DNA of 64,000 bases from Antennarius striatus. Taxonomy: Eukaryota > Chordata > Actinopteri > Lophiiformes > Antennariidae. Below are positions 46,143 through 57,000 of this stretch, piece after piece (the stretch's first letter is position 1; every line of letters starts with the position of its first letter). The stretch lies in contig NC_090781.1 of assembly GCF_040054535.1 (NCBI RefSeq), positions 15,676,982 to 15,740,981 of the forward strand, in the 5' to 3' direction. The notes under the pieces are model-generated. The model had not been told where the DNA came from. It did not search any database and saw only the letters and a list, made by a program, of their open reading frames with translations. The translations under genes were made by a program, and so were the position numbers.

Positions 46143-46582
46143 GTAAACCAAAATTGACCTTACAATTATGAAGAACAGTCTGAAAACGTATACACATTTA
46201 CAAGAAATCCTCAACATTCAACACAAATTATTTGGAGGTATATTACTCAGAAAAGGCTTAGTGCATGAGTTGTTCTCAAAGGACTTGTCAGCAGAGACTG
46301 TAAAGACAATAACATCAACCTTTAACTACAATATTTTTACGCATTTAAATTACTCTAGAAATGACTAGTATCATTTAGTCTGAATTTAACATATAGAAAT
46401 AAACAAAAACAACAAAACCTCACTGTAACAGTCTTCATAACCAAAACATAAACAGTTCCATAATAAATCTTAAACTCTGCAAAATTCTTAGCCTTTTTGA
46501 GAATGTTATGAAATAGTCAGCCATTTCCAGGGACAGCTTGTAGTCAAAAGAGTTCTCCAATTTTGTGTCTTGATGTCTCCCT

Positions 46583-47455
46583 CTAGTATTGACTTGGTGT
46601 GTAAACTATCGATCCCGGTGGGGGTGCAGAGTACGGAGGCTGGTAGGAATATGCCGGCTGGTACGTATATGGTTGGTATGCGGGTTGGTAGATGTTTCCC
46701 CCTGGGTTGTAGACAATCTGCTCATCTGGCTCTTGGGTGTGGGGAGCGTGACGGCAGAGCAGGATCACTCCGGCTGTAAAAAGCAAAGCTGAGGTCACCC
46801 AACCGATGTAAAGAGCCTCCCCAAGTTCCCTTCGCTGGGCATCAATCAGCAAGGGGTTGTAGAAATCTCTGATGATGACATGGCCAGTCCAAGACACTGG
46901 GATTAGTGTGGTAATACAGGCCAAGAGAAACAGACAACCTCCAGCCACAAGAACGATGTGCTTGGTGCGAGCCCGATGGTCCACCACCTTGGTACACTTC
47001 ATCCCAACTGCTGAAACAATGAGAGCGAAGCAGGTCAGGGCCACGGAGCTGCACATCAGACCCCTGGCAGCCTGGAGGTCCGGAGGCAGGAACAGCAGAG
47101 AATCGTACACTTTACACTGCATCCTGATGTTGGCTTGTCTGTAGCAGTTCATCCACAATCCTTCCCAACGAGTTTCCATCACAATTATGTTCTCCTCGAT
47201 GAAGGCTGTGACCCTCCACATCGGCAGGCCCGTCACAGCTGCCACTCCAATTAGCCCAATAAAACCAATGATGATGGCAACTACTTCGCAACAAATGGCA
47301 TCCCGGCGTTTCTTTTTCTCAAGTCTCTGTTTTTCCTCATAGATAGAGTCTTGATAATCTGAATAGGCCTTGGCTTGCTTCTCATCGTAGTATGATCCTA
47401 CGTAAGATTGAGGAGGTTTGCTGTAGCCGCTGTAAGCAGTGGCGTAGGACGCCAT
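46583..47455 (-). CDS. cldn8: Claudin-8-like protein with long N-terminus (290 aa)
   Basis: Intronless frame. Claudins normally start about 7 residues before TM1, but this one has about 57: Tyr-rich (ASYATAYSGYSKPP), then charged and helix-prone (EEKQRLEKKKRRD). The claudin signature follows, W80, GLW99-101, C104 and C114, with TM1 about 58-78. The second loop matches the neighbours. The tail is a Tyr/Pro repeat (YQPAYQPYTYQPAYSYQPPY) ending TPSQY, without a Tyr-Val end. The start is supported by A at -3, G at +4, an in-frame TAA upstream and a TATA-like box 92-97 bases before ATG. A later start inside the extension (for example near TM1) has no Met, so the extension is probably real. Confidence 0.9.
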   Translation of the reverse strand: MASYATAYSGYSKPPQSYVGSYYDEKQAKAYSDYQDSIYEEKQRLEKKKRRDAICCEVVAIIIGFIGLIGVAAVTGLPMWRVTAFIEENIIVMETRWEGLWMNCYRQANIRMQCKVYDSLLFLPPDLQAARGLMCSSVALTCFALIVSAVGMKCTKVVDHRARTKHIVLVAGGCLFLLACITTLIPVSWTGHVIIRDFYNPLLIDAQRRELGEALYIGWVTSALLFTAGVILLCRHAPHTQEPDEQIVYNPGGNIYQPAYQPYTYQPAYSYQPPYSAPPPGSIVYTPSQY

Positions 47456-47546
47456 TCTGACTATAACACAATCAGATGAGGGTAGACCTCTGACTGCACT
47501 CTCACAGTGTTAGAAATAAATCCGAGTGGAAAAGCAAGTCAAGGAA

Positions 47547-47552
47547 CTTATA
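47547..47552 (-). promoter_or_regulatory. TATA-like box of the 46583 claudin
   Basis: TATAAG on the minus strand, 92-97 bases upstream of the ATG, with no splice signal between. Confidence 0.45.
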
Positions 47553-48756
47553 CACCCACAAAAAAATGCTAATGATGCAATGCAGCCTTACTGGTTGAGC
47601 TACTTAGCTGCCAGATAAATGGAGACAGGCCAAAGAGCACTTCCTGTTTTGAATAACAATACAATGGCCACTTCTCACAATCAACACTGATTAGGACCAT
47701 TCATCCAAAACAAATTAAATTACAGGGCAAAGTCACATTTGATCAATGTCTACTTCCTCTCTAAGGTTGTTTTTACTCTTTCTTTACTACACACCTCAAT
47801 GGATGTTGTTACTTTGGGAACATTTCTTAGTCAGTAAAACCTATTTATAATATATATCCACTTATGAAAAACAAAAATATTTCCATTGGTGGTTGAATTC
47901 AGATCTAAAATCCCTTAATTAAATATCTGTGAAAGCAATTAGTGCAAAATGTATCATATCTTATATGACAAAATAAAACAACATTGTGTCCTTATTTTAT
48001 TATTTTATGTAGGTACATTTATCTAGGTTGTGATCTCTGATAAACTTGTGGTTTTTGTGAAACTGAAGGCTTATAAGACGATCCCTCCCAGCCGCTTCCT
48101 CCTTCATATGTAAACAGAGATGATGAAAAGGTGTTATCGACAGAAACTTGAGTAGGATTGGTTTCGTACTACCTCAGCATTGCCTATTTGCCAGCAGTTG
48201 TCACTGCGTCACAGACACATGCTGCACAACTTCTTTGGCGAATGGACTAACTATATTTATACTATTGTGTTTTTTTTTATTATGTAAATTTTTTTGGTGC
48301 ATGAAAAATGACTGAACAATAGAAGTGAGAGGTATCCAGGGTGTTGCTTGTGTTGTGATAAATCTCTTTACGTATTTTTGTGGGAAATAAATGGTATCTT
48401 TGGAAAAAAAGGCAATGACCCAAACACACATACAAGCAAATCTTTATTGACTTGTTGAACAGGTTGCTATAATGACTAGGCCATGAGATATTACAAAATA
48501 AAAAATGCAGTTCATCAGGCAGAAATGTCCTTGAAAATTCAGAAAATCTTTTAAACTTTTGAGTCACATGAGAGCCCGATAAAATTCACGTTACTATCAA
48601 ATAACAACGGATTTATTTCGATATGCAAATAAGCAGATCCCAGTATAGTTGTCTGTCAATATTATTAGATATTTTAATGCAGTTGTGAAACATTTGAGAA
48701 GACAAGACAGATAATGGCAATGCAAGCCTTCATTTCAAACAGCACCGTTCAAATTT
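47553..48756. other. Intergenic DNA between claudin genes
   Basis: No repeat or coding signal recognised. A minus-strand AATAAA at 48443-48448 is a candidate poly(A) signal of the next claudin. Confidence 0.5.
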
Positions 48757-49446
48757 TCACACATATTCATGGTGCATATGAGTGCTGGAGGGTGCACTTT
48801 CCAAGTGCATGCTCTCCTCTTTTTTTGTGTCCCTCGCTGCCACTATGTAGGCATCGGTGTAGTACTCTTCCTCCTTTGATGTACGTTTGCTATAGACGAA
48901 TAGAAGGATTATCCCATTGATTAGCAGAATGCCAGACGTTGCCCAGCCAATGAAGAGAGCTTCCCCCAGCTCTCGTTTCTGAGAATCGTCTATCACTGGA
49001 TTGTAGAAGTTCCTGATGACAGTGTGGCCCACCCAGCTGACTGGTATGAGTGTGATCAAGCAGGAAAGCAGATACAAACTTCCCGCCAAGGCCAGTGTGA
49101 TGTTCTTGCTCCTCATATTGTCGCCACAACAGTTGCTTTTCTTGATCCCACATCCTGTTACGAACAGAGCGATGGCAACCAGGATTATGGAGGCACACAT
49201 GAGACCCCTGGATGCCTGCAACTCTGGTGGAAGGATCAGCAACGAGTCATATACCTTGCACTGCATCCTGATGTCAGCCTGTCTGTAGCAATTCATCCAC
49301 AAGCCCTCCCAGAGTTCCTCCATCACAATGAGATTGGCACCAATGAAGGCAGAGACTCTCCACATTGGCAGAGCAGTGACGAGTATGGTCCCAAACAGGC
49401 CAACGAAGCCCAGGACCAGGGCTAAAATGTCCACCTTTGCTTTCAT
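48757..49446 (-). CDS. Claudin-8/17-like protein (229 aa)
   Basis: Intronless frame from MKAKVDILALV, the most divergent of the four and closest in size to mammalian claudin-8 and -17 (about 225 aa). The signature has W29, the GLW motif and both loop cysteines (LWMNCYRQADIRMQC). The second loop differs from its neighbours (SWVGHTVIRNFYNPVIDDSQ). TM4 is followed by a short tail ending HHEYV, so the Tyr-Val PDZ-binding end that anchors claudins to ZO proteins is kept. It is the tiam1-proximal member of the array and may be closest to the ancestral form. Claudin-8 or -17 orthology cannot be decided here. Confidence 0.9.
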   Translation of the reverse strand: MKAKVDILALVLGFVGLFGTILVTALPMWRVSAFIGANLIVMEELWEGLWMNCYRQADIRMQCKVYDSLLILPPELQASRGLMCASIILVAIALFVTGCGIKKSNCCGDNMRSKNITLALAGSLYLLSCLITLIPVSWVGHTVIRNFYNPVIDDSQKRELGEALFIGWATSGILLINGIILLFVYSKRTSKEEEYYTDAYIVAARDTKKEESMHLESAPSSTHMHHEYV

Positions 49447-51433
49447 GGCTCAGAGAGAAGTTCAGTCTCATCTCACTTCAGCATGTAATACAAAGACTGC
49501 CCAACCAATCCAGTTTAAGTGGCTGGAAAGCTGCAATAGTACAACCGTGCCTGAAATGCCATCCTACTGGTTTACACCCAACTTTATGTTCATGGGTTGC
49601 TCAAGAACAGAATAAACAAAAAAAGAATTTATCATGTCAAGTGCTGCACATTAATAACTTCTAACCATGCATGAAGAAGTCACTGGCTCATGAAATATGA
49701 CTGTTCTGTCATGTGCAAAGCTGCCAAGATCACTTTCAGTGATTGTACAGCGAACATGTGATCAAACCCAAGACATCAGTTATATAATAATACAGCAAAG
49801 ACACAGCAAAAAATGTTTTGTGGCATTACAAACATTGTTTTGGCCACACACCCACACATAGATGGTATCTGAATGTCCTCACAAAACTTTGTCATAAAAA
49901 GCTTTTTATCACATCTGCTTAGCAAACTTATAGCTCCTGACAAATTCATCATTCTACCTTTTTGATTGCTGTGTTTCTTCAAAGAAATATTTTGATGTGC
50001 GGACTTGTTTATATTTTCAGTATGAGGCTCATTTAGCTCTCCTTATTTATAGGACTAAGAACCGATTGACTGTCTGACAGACTGTCGGGAAAGAATCAAT
50101 CTGTTTTTATGCTTGTGTCATCATATTGTGTTTAGTAGTTTTATAAAATTAGTATTTCTTTTTCACTGGATGATGGTTACATTTTAGACAACAAACAAAA
50201 CCCAACCCAAATATTTCAGCAATTATTATCATGATGTACTTTTAATCATTATATTGTAAGCCCATAAAACCAAAATTTTGGACGGACATCCCTTACCTAA
50301 AAACAACAAAATGGCACTCCTACATTAAGTGTGACTGAATAGATACAGTAGTATGATTGCAAACTAGAACATGGTCAAACCAACGGGGGATTTGAGAGTG
50401 CACAATGAAACACTCTTTGTTCATAGGAAAGGTATGACCAACACCTGGTCATGCTGTTACGGAGAAGTAGGAGTGACGGGACAGGAAGGAGGAGACGTGT
50501 AACAGGAGATGTCATGAAGCAGGAACAGAAACTGGAAATCCTGTTGAACAGGTTTGTTGAATGATACTACCTTTATTATCCAAATGTTGACAGTTTACTA
50601 TATACTGAGAAACCCTGTAAATGTGAACTCAAATAATAGAAAATGCCATTTGAACTTAGAGCTGGTGTTATTAAAGTTTTAGTTATCGTTATAAAAACAA
50701 CATGAGTCATGCTGAATACACGAAAGTACACAGTAATGTTTGAGCGAGTATTGATGCAAACAATGATGAACATTAACTTTAGACTAGGTATGCCATCTAC
50801 TGTACAATAATGTACTACTTATTCCATTCTCAATCTTCAATCATCATTTTATAAAATCAACATATAGATTTCTTCCATATTCTTCCAGTTGTGCTATTTT
50901 ATCTCGAAGAACAAAGGTTCGCCTCCTCTTTCATCCTTCGAACCAAGGGCATTTGCAAAGTATGCCTGTCTTATCCTAGCAGCCTTCCAGCAGATACCAC
51001 TGCTGCAGACAATACAGACTGTAGTGTTTTTTCCTCTAATTTGAGGGAGTGCCAAAGCTTGTATTTTGGGTGGAGATTGACAAGTGTGATAACGGAGCTA
51101 TTGGTAAAAGGAAACAGGTCTGGATGTCCACACAGCTCAGACAGAAATTTTTAAAAAAATATAGGGGAAACATTGATTACTATGTTGTGTGTTCAGCTTT
51201 GTATACGTGATGAAAACTGTCTTTGCCCAAACAGGGATGAAAGCCAACAACGGCTGCATTACTGTATGAGGATGTATACTTGACTCAGCAAATAAGTGCA
51301 AAGGTTTGATTAAGTCTTCTCAGAAAGGCCACATTATTACCAAAACAGAAAGGCTGTAATATTTCAGGACATCTCAGATTATTTTCATTACCTTCCATTA
51401 ATAAAAATACTATTCTTTACATAGAAGAAGAAG
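49447..51433. other. Claudin-tiam1 intergenic DNA
   Basis: AT-rich, no recognisable gene. It includes the claudin upstream region; no clear TATA box is seen. Confidence 0.5.
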
Positions 51434-51524
51434 AAAATATACACTTTATTAATCCCCTTGGAGAAATTGTCTTTTCACTCTTACTATATATTTAAACCTG
51501 CATGTGTGTACAGGCCCCTGAAAT

Positions 51525-51594
<70 letters not shown>

Positions 51595-51831
51595 GTAAGC
51601 ATGCAATTTATACACAGTGGGAGGCAGAGTGACTGGCAGCTATTTCTTGGTGCGCCCCAATTGAGCAGCTTGTAAGGGGACGGTGCCTTGCTCAAGGGTA
51701 CCTCAGCAGTGCTTAGGAAGTGAACTGACACCTACTGTCAGCTCACACTCCAAATGTTTTTTGGTCTACACGGGCCTTGAACCTGACCCTCCCGTCCCCA
51801 GTCTTAGTGGACTCAGCTACTGCCGCTCATA
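51434..51831 (-). mobile_element. tRNA-derived SINE, family A copy with (AC)n
   Basis: Matches 7905-8291: tail actttattaatccccttgga, a (CA)n tract at 51528-51593, then ttcttggtgcgccccaattg and gccttgctcaagggtacctc. The minus-strand head is degenerate (GGCAGTAGCTGAGTCCAC). About 67 bases of AC have expanded inside. Confidence 0.75.
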
Positions 51832-52450
51832 GTAGTTTAGTTAATCTATTTTGATATTGAAAAATGTGAATTTTCAAAATGTTTATGTCTTTAGGCTTCT
51901 TCTTCTGAGGAAAATAGTTAATTTCAGTTTTTGAACTTTTTGGGTGTTTTCATGGACAATATAAAAGTATAAAAATGGAGCAGATTCAGCCACTGTGATG
52001 TTAGCTGCCGTTTGTGGACTGGTATTGTGAGGAGTTTTGAGTTACAACCAATGCTACTGGTTGCATTTGAGAACTTAAGGTAACATTTTGGTTGTGATTT
52101 GTTGAAGACAAGGACAAAAAGTATCTCCAGCTTTGTATTCTTCTGAAACTACTGAAGCCCCCTCCTGGTCATTAGAAAGAATGCAGGTAGACAGCAATTT
52201 GATACCAGATGTTCCTTTTCAAATCCTTTCACTAAGTTCGATTTTTTTGTTTTGTTTGCTTTTGTTATTTTGATTTTATATTTAATTGCAATCCATCTTT
52301 GTGGTCTGCCTTGAGGCAGGGAGTTGTGTTAAACTGACTGATCATGCATTTTTTTACCCACCCATTAAAATTTCTTTTGGCAGTGATCTTCAACGAGCAC
52401 AATGTAAGCTGAATAAAACCAATAATAACCAATCACTACAGAGGCGTGAT
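51832..52450. other. Intergenic DNA beyond tiam1
   Basis: No feature recognised apart from AT-rich sequence. Confidence 0.45.
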
Positions 52451-52470
52451 TTGAATAAGTAGGAAATAAC

Positions 52471-52476
52471 TTTATT
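52471..52476 (-). promoter_or_regulatory. tiam1: Possible tiam1 poly(A) signal
   Basis: AATAAA on the minus strand, about 1.1 kb past the tiam1 stop. If used, it sets the 3' UTR at about 52450-53572. Confidence 0.4.
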
Positions 52477-52941
52477 ATGATATCAATACATCTTCTATGT
52501 ACACAGTACAGTATTGTAATAAAAATGCAGTCTTAATAGCACAATGAACTGTTTATAAGCATGATGTCGTTCATTTCTGTCATACTGCAAATCTTTTCTC
52601 TTGATTGCTTGAGCACATTTGGACTCTCCGTGAAAATGATGAACTATGTTTTTGCAAATTAATTTACATTAAGAATAAATAAAAACATTGCTTTGTAATC
52701 CATCACTAGTGAACATGTTCTTTAAACACAATAACTTTTAAAATAGATGATATGCAAATTCTCTAAAACATAAGAGTGTGCACACAAGTGAAGACTGAAA
52801 TTTAGCATCCAACATTTTGTAAATGGCAATACAGAGGAAAAAAGTAAAACACAAGAAAATCATATCACAGTAAAAAAACAACAACAACATTAAACAGCAA
52901 ATTCAAGTAAAACAGGATTATGTTAAGTTCAAAAAAACTTT

Positions 52942-52964
52942 CCTTGGAAAAAGTTTTTCCAAGG
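52942..52964. repeat. 23-bp near-perfect palindrome in tiam1 3' UTR
   Basis: CCTTGGAAAAA, one base, TTTTTCCAAGG. In RNA it would form an 11-bp arm with too small a loop, so it would open slightly; in DNA it is a dyad-symmetric site. Confidence 0.8.
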
Positions 52965-53572
52965 TAAAAGATTTCTCCAAGTTGTAAAACAAGAATGAAC
53001 CTTACAATGTATAACCAGGAAATCTGAAAACATGTCAGTGTGTATATTCATATGAAAATGTACAGTACAGTAAACTATGCAAGACAAGACCTCTGCAATT
53101 ATTTATTCTATTTCTTTAAGGACAAAATATACACAGCCCTTAACTACTTAAAATATCATCTCTGAGTCACACAAACAAAACAAATATTTATATTCTTGCA
53201 ATGTCCAAATTTGGCAACAGCAGGCAGGGCAATAGAATTATGCCCAGATGTGCAAACCATGCCAATCGTAAGCAATTGATTAGATTTCATGATTGTACCA
53301 TTACTTCATCTCTCAAAGTGTACATACTTGTGTGACAGCATTCAATTCAAGATTTAAATGCACTTTAAATTCCTGTATTGCTCCACTAATTGTCTTACCT
53401 GCACATAAATCATTTGGCAAAAACTTAAGGTAAGAAAAAATACATCTCCTACTAGTTATGTGATATACAGTACATCAATGCCCATGCATTGTTTGTGAAG
53501 ACGGATGACTTATTCTTATGGAGCCCACGTGACGCTGTTTGTCACTCGCTGTCTGGCTGTCTTATTCAACAT

Positions 53573-54099
53573 TTATGTGCCACAGTCTGGGAATGAAACA
53601 GATTGCTTTCTCCGTAACCAGATCTCCTTGTCCATTTGCTCCACATTGTCATCAGTCACGATGCTCTGCTTGTCAGTGCTGGACCACTTCACGTCATCAG
53701 ATGTCTCACTAGCCGATGGGGACTGGAGGTTCTTGCTCTCTTCTCCTTCCTCACTTGCCAAGGACAAAGCCATGATGGGAGATTCCAGGTCAGTGGACAG
53801 CAGTCTGGGTGTCCGGCAGAAGTCATCATCATCACTAAGGATGTCAGTTTCTTTCACCTCTTCTTGGTCCTCATATTCTTCGAGGTCAAATTGCTCTTCC
53901 ACCCAGCGATCGGTGTCACCTGCTAGGTCAGACTGTTGCTCCTGCTCTGGTTCATCGTCCTGCTGCAGCCGAATTATGCCAGCCTTCTGTGGTGAAGCGA
54001 GGTCCTGCTCAGGTTCGCCATCAAAAACAATGTCTGTGTCGATAGTGAAACGGTTGCGTACCAGCTTCCTTCTGCCTAGAGTCCTGGTGGGGGCAGATG
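53573..54099 (-). CDS. tiam1: tiam1 last coding exon: C-terminal tail
   Basis: Acceptor ttgtgcag. It encodes [34 protein letters not shown] and [13 protein letters not shown], an acidic Ser-rich stretch, then [17 protein letters not shown] and TAA. The end resembles the mammalian IWVRRED segment, but the sequence between is different and short. Confidence 0.92.
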
Positions 54100-57000
54100 C
54101 TGCACAAAACGGATCACAAAAACAAATTCAACGATGATAATGATGGTGGCGTTAACATATTCACAGCATTTCTTTTGTTTTCAGTAACATAGGACTAGTT
54201 GAATAAAATGGAAAGAACTACCAGAATTTTCTGAAAGATTCAAAATAATTCTAGCTATTGTCTACATATTAAATTTGCAGGGATAATCGGGGAAAAAAAA
54301 ACTTGAATTCATAATTATTTTACCAAGACGACCCTATAGGACACTATAAGGAAAAAAGGAACAAAGCCAGAATTGGTTCACTTGATGCTATTGGTTGAAT
54401 GCAGCCAAAGACCAGCAGTTACCTGCTCTATTTATGGCAGGGCGAGCTCCCTTCAGGGCACAAAGGCGCTTTCCTCCAAAGGGCACATACTGCTGGTTGA
54501 GTGGTAAACTCTCTGTTTTTAGAAGCTGCCGGCGGTGCTTTTCCCTCAAGATGGAATGGACTGTCTTCAGAAAATCCTTTCTGCTCTCTGGAGAGCTGAG
54601 GGTGACAGAAGGACATGTCTTCAGATTGTCAGTTCGTAGATAACAGTAGACAGGACCGTATCAGTGAAGGCTCCTATCTGCAGTGGGATTCAACCTCTAT
54701 TAGAAGAGATACTCACCTACAGCACAGCTGAAATGTCCTCTCTGGCCTTCCCTCTGACTCAGATTTTATGTGGACTATCTCGCAAACAGCTGAGCCCTCC
54801 CCATCTGAAAAAAAAAAAATTAACATCAGATGTTCTTATGCACAGAGTACCCCGGTAGTGAACTAATTTAGAACAAAAAAAAAGAAGAAGAAGTATTTCA
54901 ATACAGCAGAAGATTCACTTAATAATGTACCTGCATTGTTCAAAGACCTGACTTGAAGGGCATCAGTTGGGATCATGTGACGGAATCGGAAGGGGTCTTT
55001 TTCGTCTGAAGACATAGAGGCCCGATGGGAGCCACCCTACAATCGTTCAAACAATGAAAATTTTAAAAACATTATTTTCCTCATATGGTGCACCTCGTAG
55101 TATACAATGGCAGAATATGATCTTCCTTCCTTGAAAGCACACCATTTTCTTTTTCTGCTTGGATCCATCTCTGCATATAAAGACCACTGCTGTTTTGAAC
55201 ACTAAAAAAACAATAGGGAAAAAAGTTTACTCGGTTATCACGAATGCTTGTTTATGTTATATATAAATGTTATTTATGCTATTATGTTATAAAAATGAAA
55301 CCCATGAAGTACCAAATGTTGCCATCTGGGGCTCTTTCTTCCATTTCCCCAAAGAGGCAGGGGGATTGATCCAGGTCACACTGGTGTGGAGGAGTAGGTC
55401 GCCCATGGACAAATCAGCAACCTGGAAAAAAGCAACAGAACACCAATGATCACAACAACGTACACTTTAAAAAGTAGAAGAGAGCAGAACCACTTTTATC
55501 TCACCTACCTCCTTCTTTTCTCCACTCTGCTCAATGATAAGCTGATCAAACACCGCTCCAAACTCCTCATGGATCTTCTGCATCTCATTGATGTGGCTGG
55601 CCACTTTGTTCATGGCTTTCATGGCAACTACAGAAGAAAGGAGAACCACAAGGTCATAAGACTGAATCCTTGTGAGAACACTCAGCCATGTGACAGGTCC
55701 TTACCATCCAGGTGGTAGTGCTCTTCACTGTCGGAGTCTGTGAGCAGGTAGAGCTCCTTCAGGAGGAGGGGGTATTTCAGCACCCTCTGGATGGGTTTGA
55801 TCAGGTACGACTCCAGGGTGGAAGAGTGCTGCTGCTTGGGGTTGCGTTCATCCAGGAAGGCCTTGAAATTGGCATCAGTTTTGGCTGGGGAAAAAAATTG
55901 CTTTGAGCAAATTCTAGATATTTCACCCACTTTCACATTGGAACTTTGGTGTGTTCATTACAAACAGATGATTCTTCTCAACAGTGGTTTAACAAAAGTC
56001 CTTTCAGTTATGGTCTGCTGTTTGGTTCAACGGTTTTTTTTACATCAATATACAAATATACACCTATTTAATGGGTTAGCCTGTCCTACATTAAAAACTA
56101 GCTGTAGCAAGGTCAAAAAGAATTGCTCGATGATGAGTCATTTTATCCAAGCAATGGCTGTTAAGTATATTAAAAACGATTTTATCCAAATAACAATATC
56201 AAACTCTAGTAGTCAAGGCACTGAGTGTAAAAAAGAAGCAGATCCACTCAGTGTTAAATGGAGTGGGTGTACTAAAGAGAGGTAAGGTTGTTCAACGCTG
56301 CTTATTATATCTGTTGCAAGACTTTTCAGCCTTGGGAGCCACCAACTTAAAAGTATGCAGAGGTCAAATGGACAACTGTCTGGCTGACAACTTGGCAAGC
56401 AGATTTATGGAGCTCTGCACAATAAGACAGATGGTTGATGGATAAATATGTCCTCATCTTTGAGCCGAGAAGGAATGTCAACCCAAGAGTACTTTTACTC
56501 ACCCTTTACGAGAACCTTAGGGACTTTGGTGTGGCTGGCGCAGAAAGCACTGTAGAGTTTAAAGCGATCTGCATAGTACAGGAAAGAGCCTCCCAGAGAG
56601 AAGAGGATTTTCTGTGGGGAAGGTATGAGAAGTTACCCAACTAGTGATTTTAAACATGTATATTTTTGGGATACATTCCACAAAGAGATGGCAAACCTTG
56701 AACTGATCCACTCTCTCCAGCTTCTCCAGATCTGGAACCAGTCTGGTTCCATCTTCCAGAGTTTTGAGAAATTCCACCTGGAACTCCACCATTTCCGGCA
56801 AGTTCCCAAACAACACATCCAGCTAGGGGAGATGAGCCAAATGAACATAATTTCTCTGTACTCCATTTATAATATTCTACGGTATTTCATTTTTGTTTGT
56901 ATCCATTATGAGTCCCCTGCTTTCATTGTAGATCTTCAAAAAAGTAATAAAATTGCAAGTGCTTGCAAAACATCACTGTTATTTGCCAACCCCCCCTCCC

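Noticed and set aside
53505-54137. Plus-strand 210-codon frame over the tiam1 last exon
   Set aside because: Antisense of the confirmed tiam1 C-terminal exon; Ser-rich only because the sense strand is Asp/Glu-rich.
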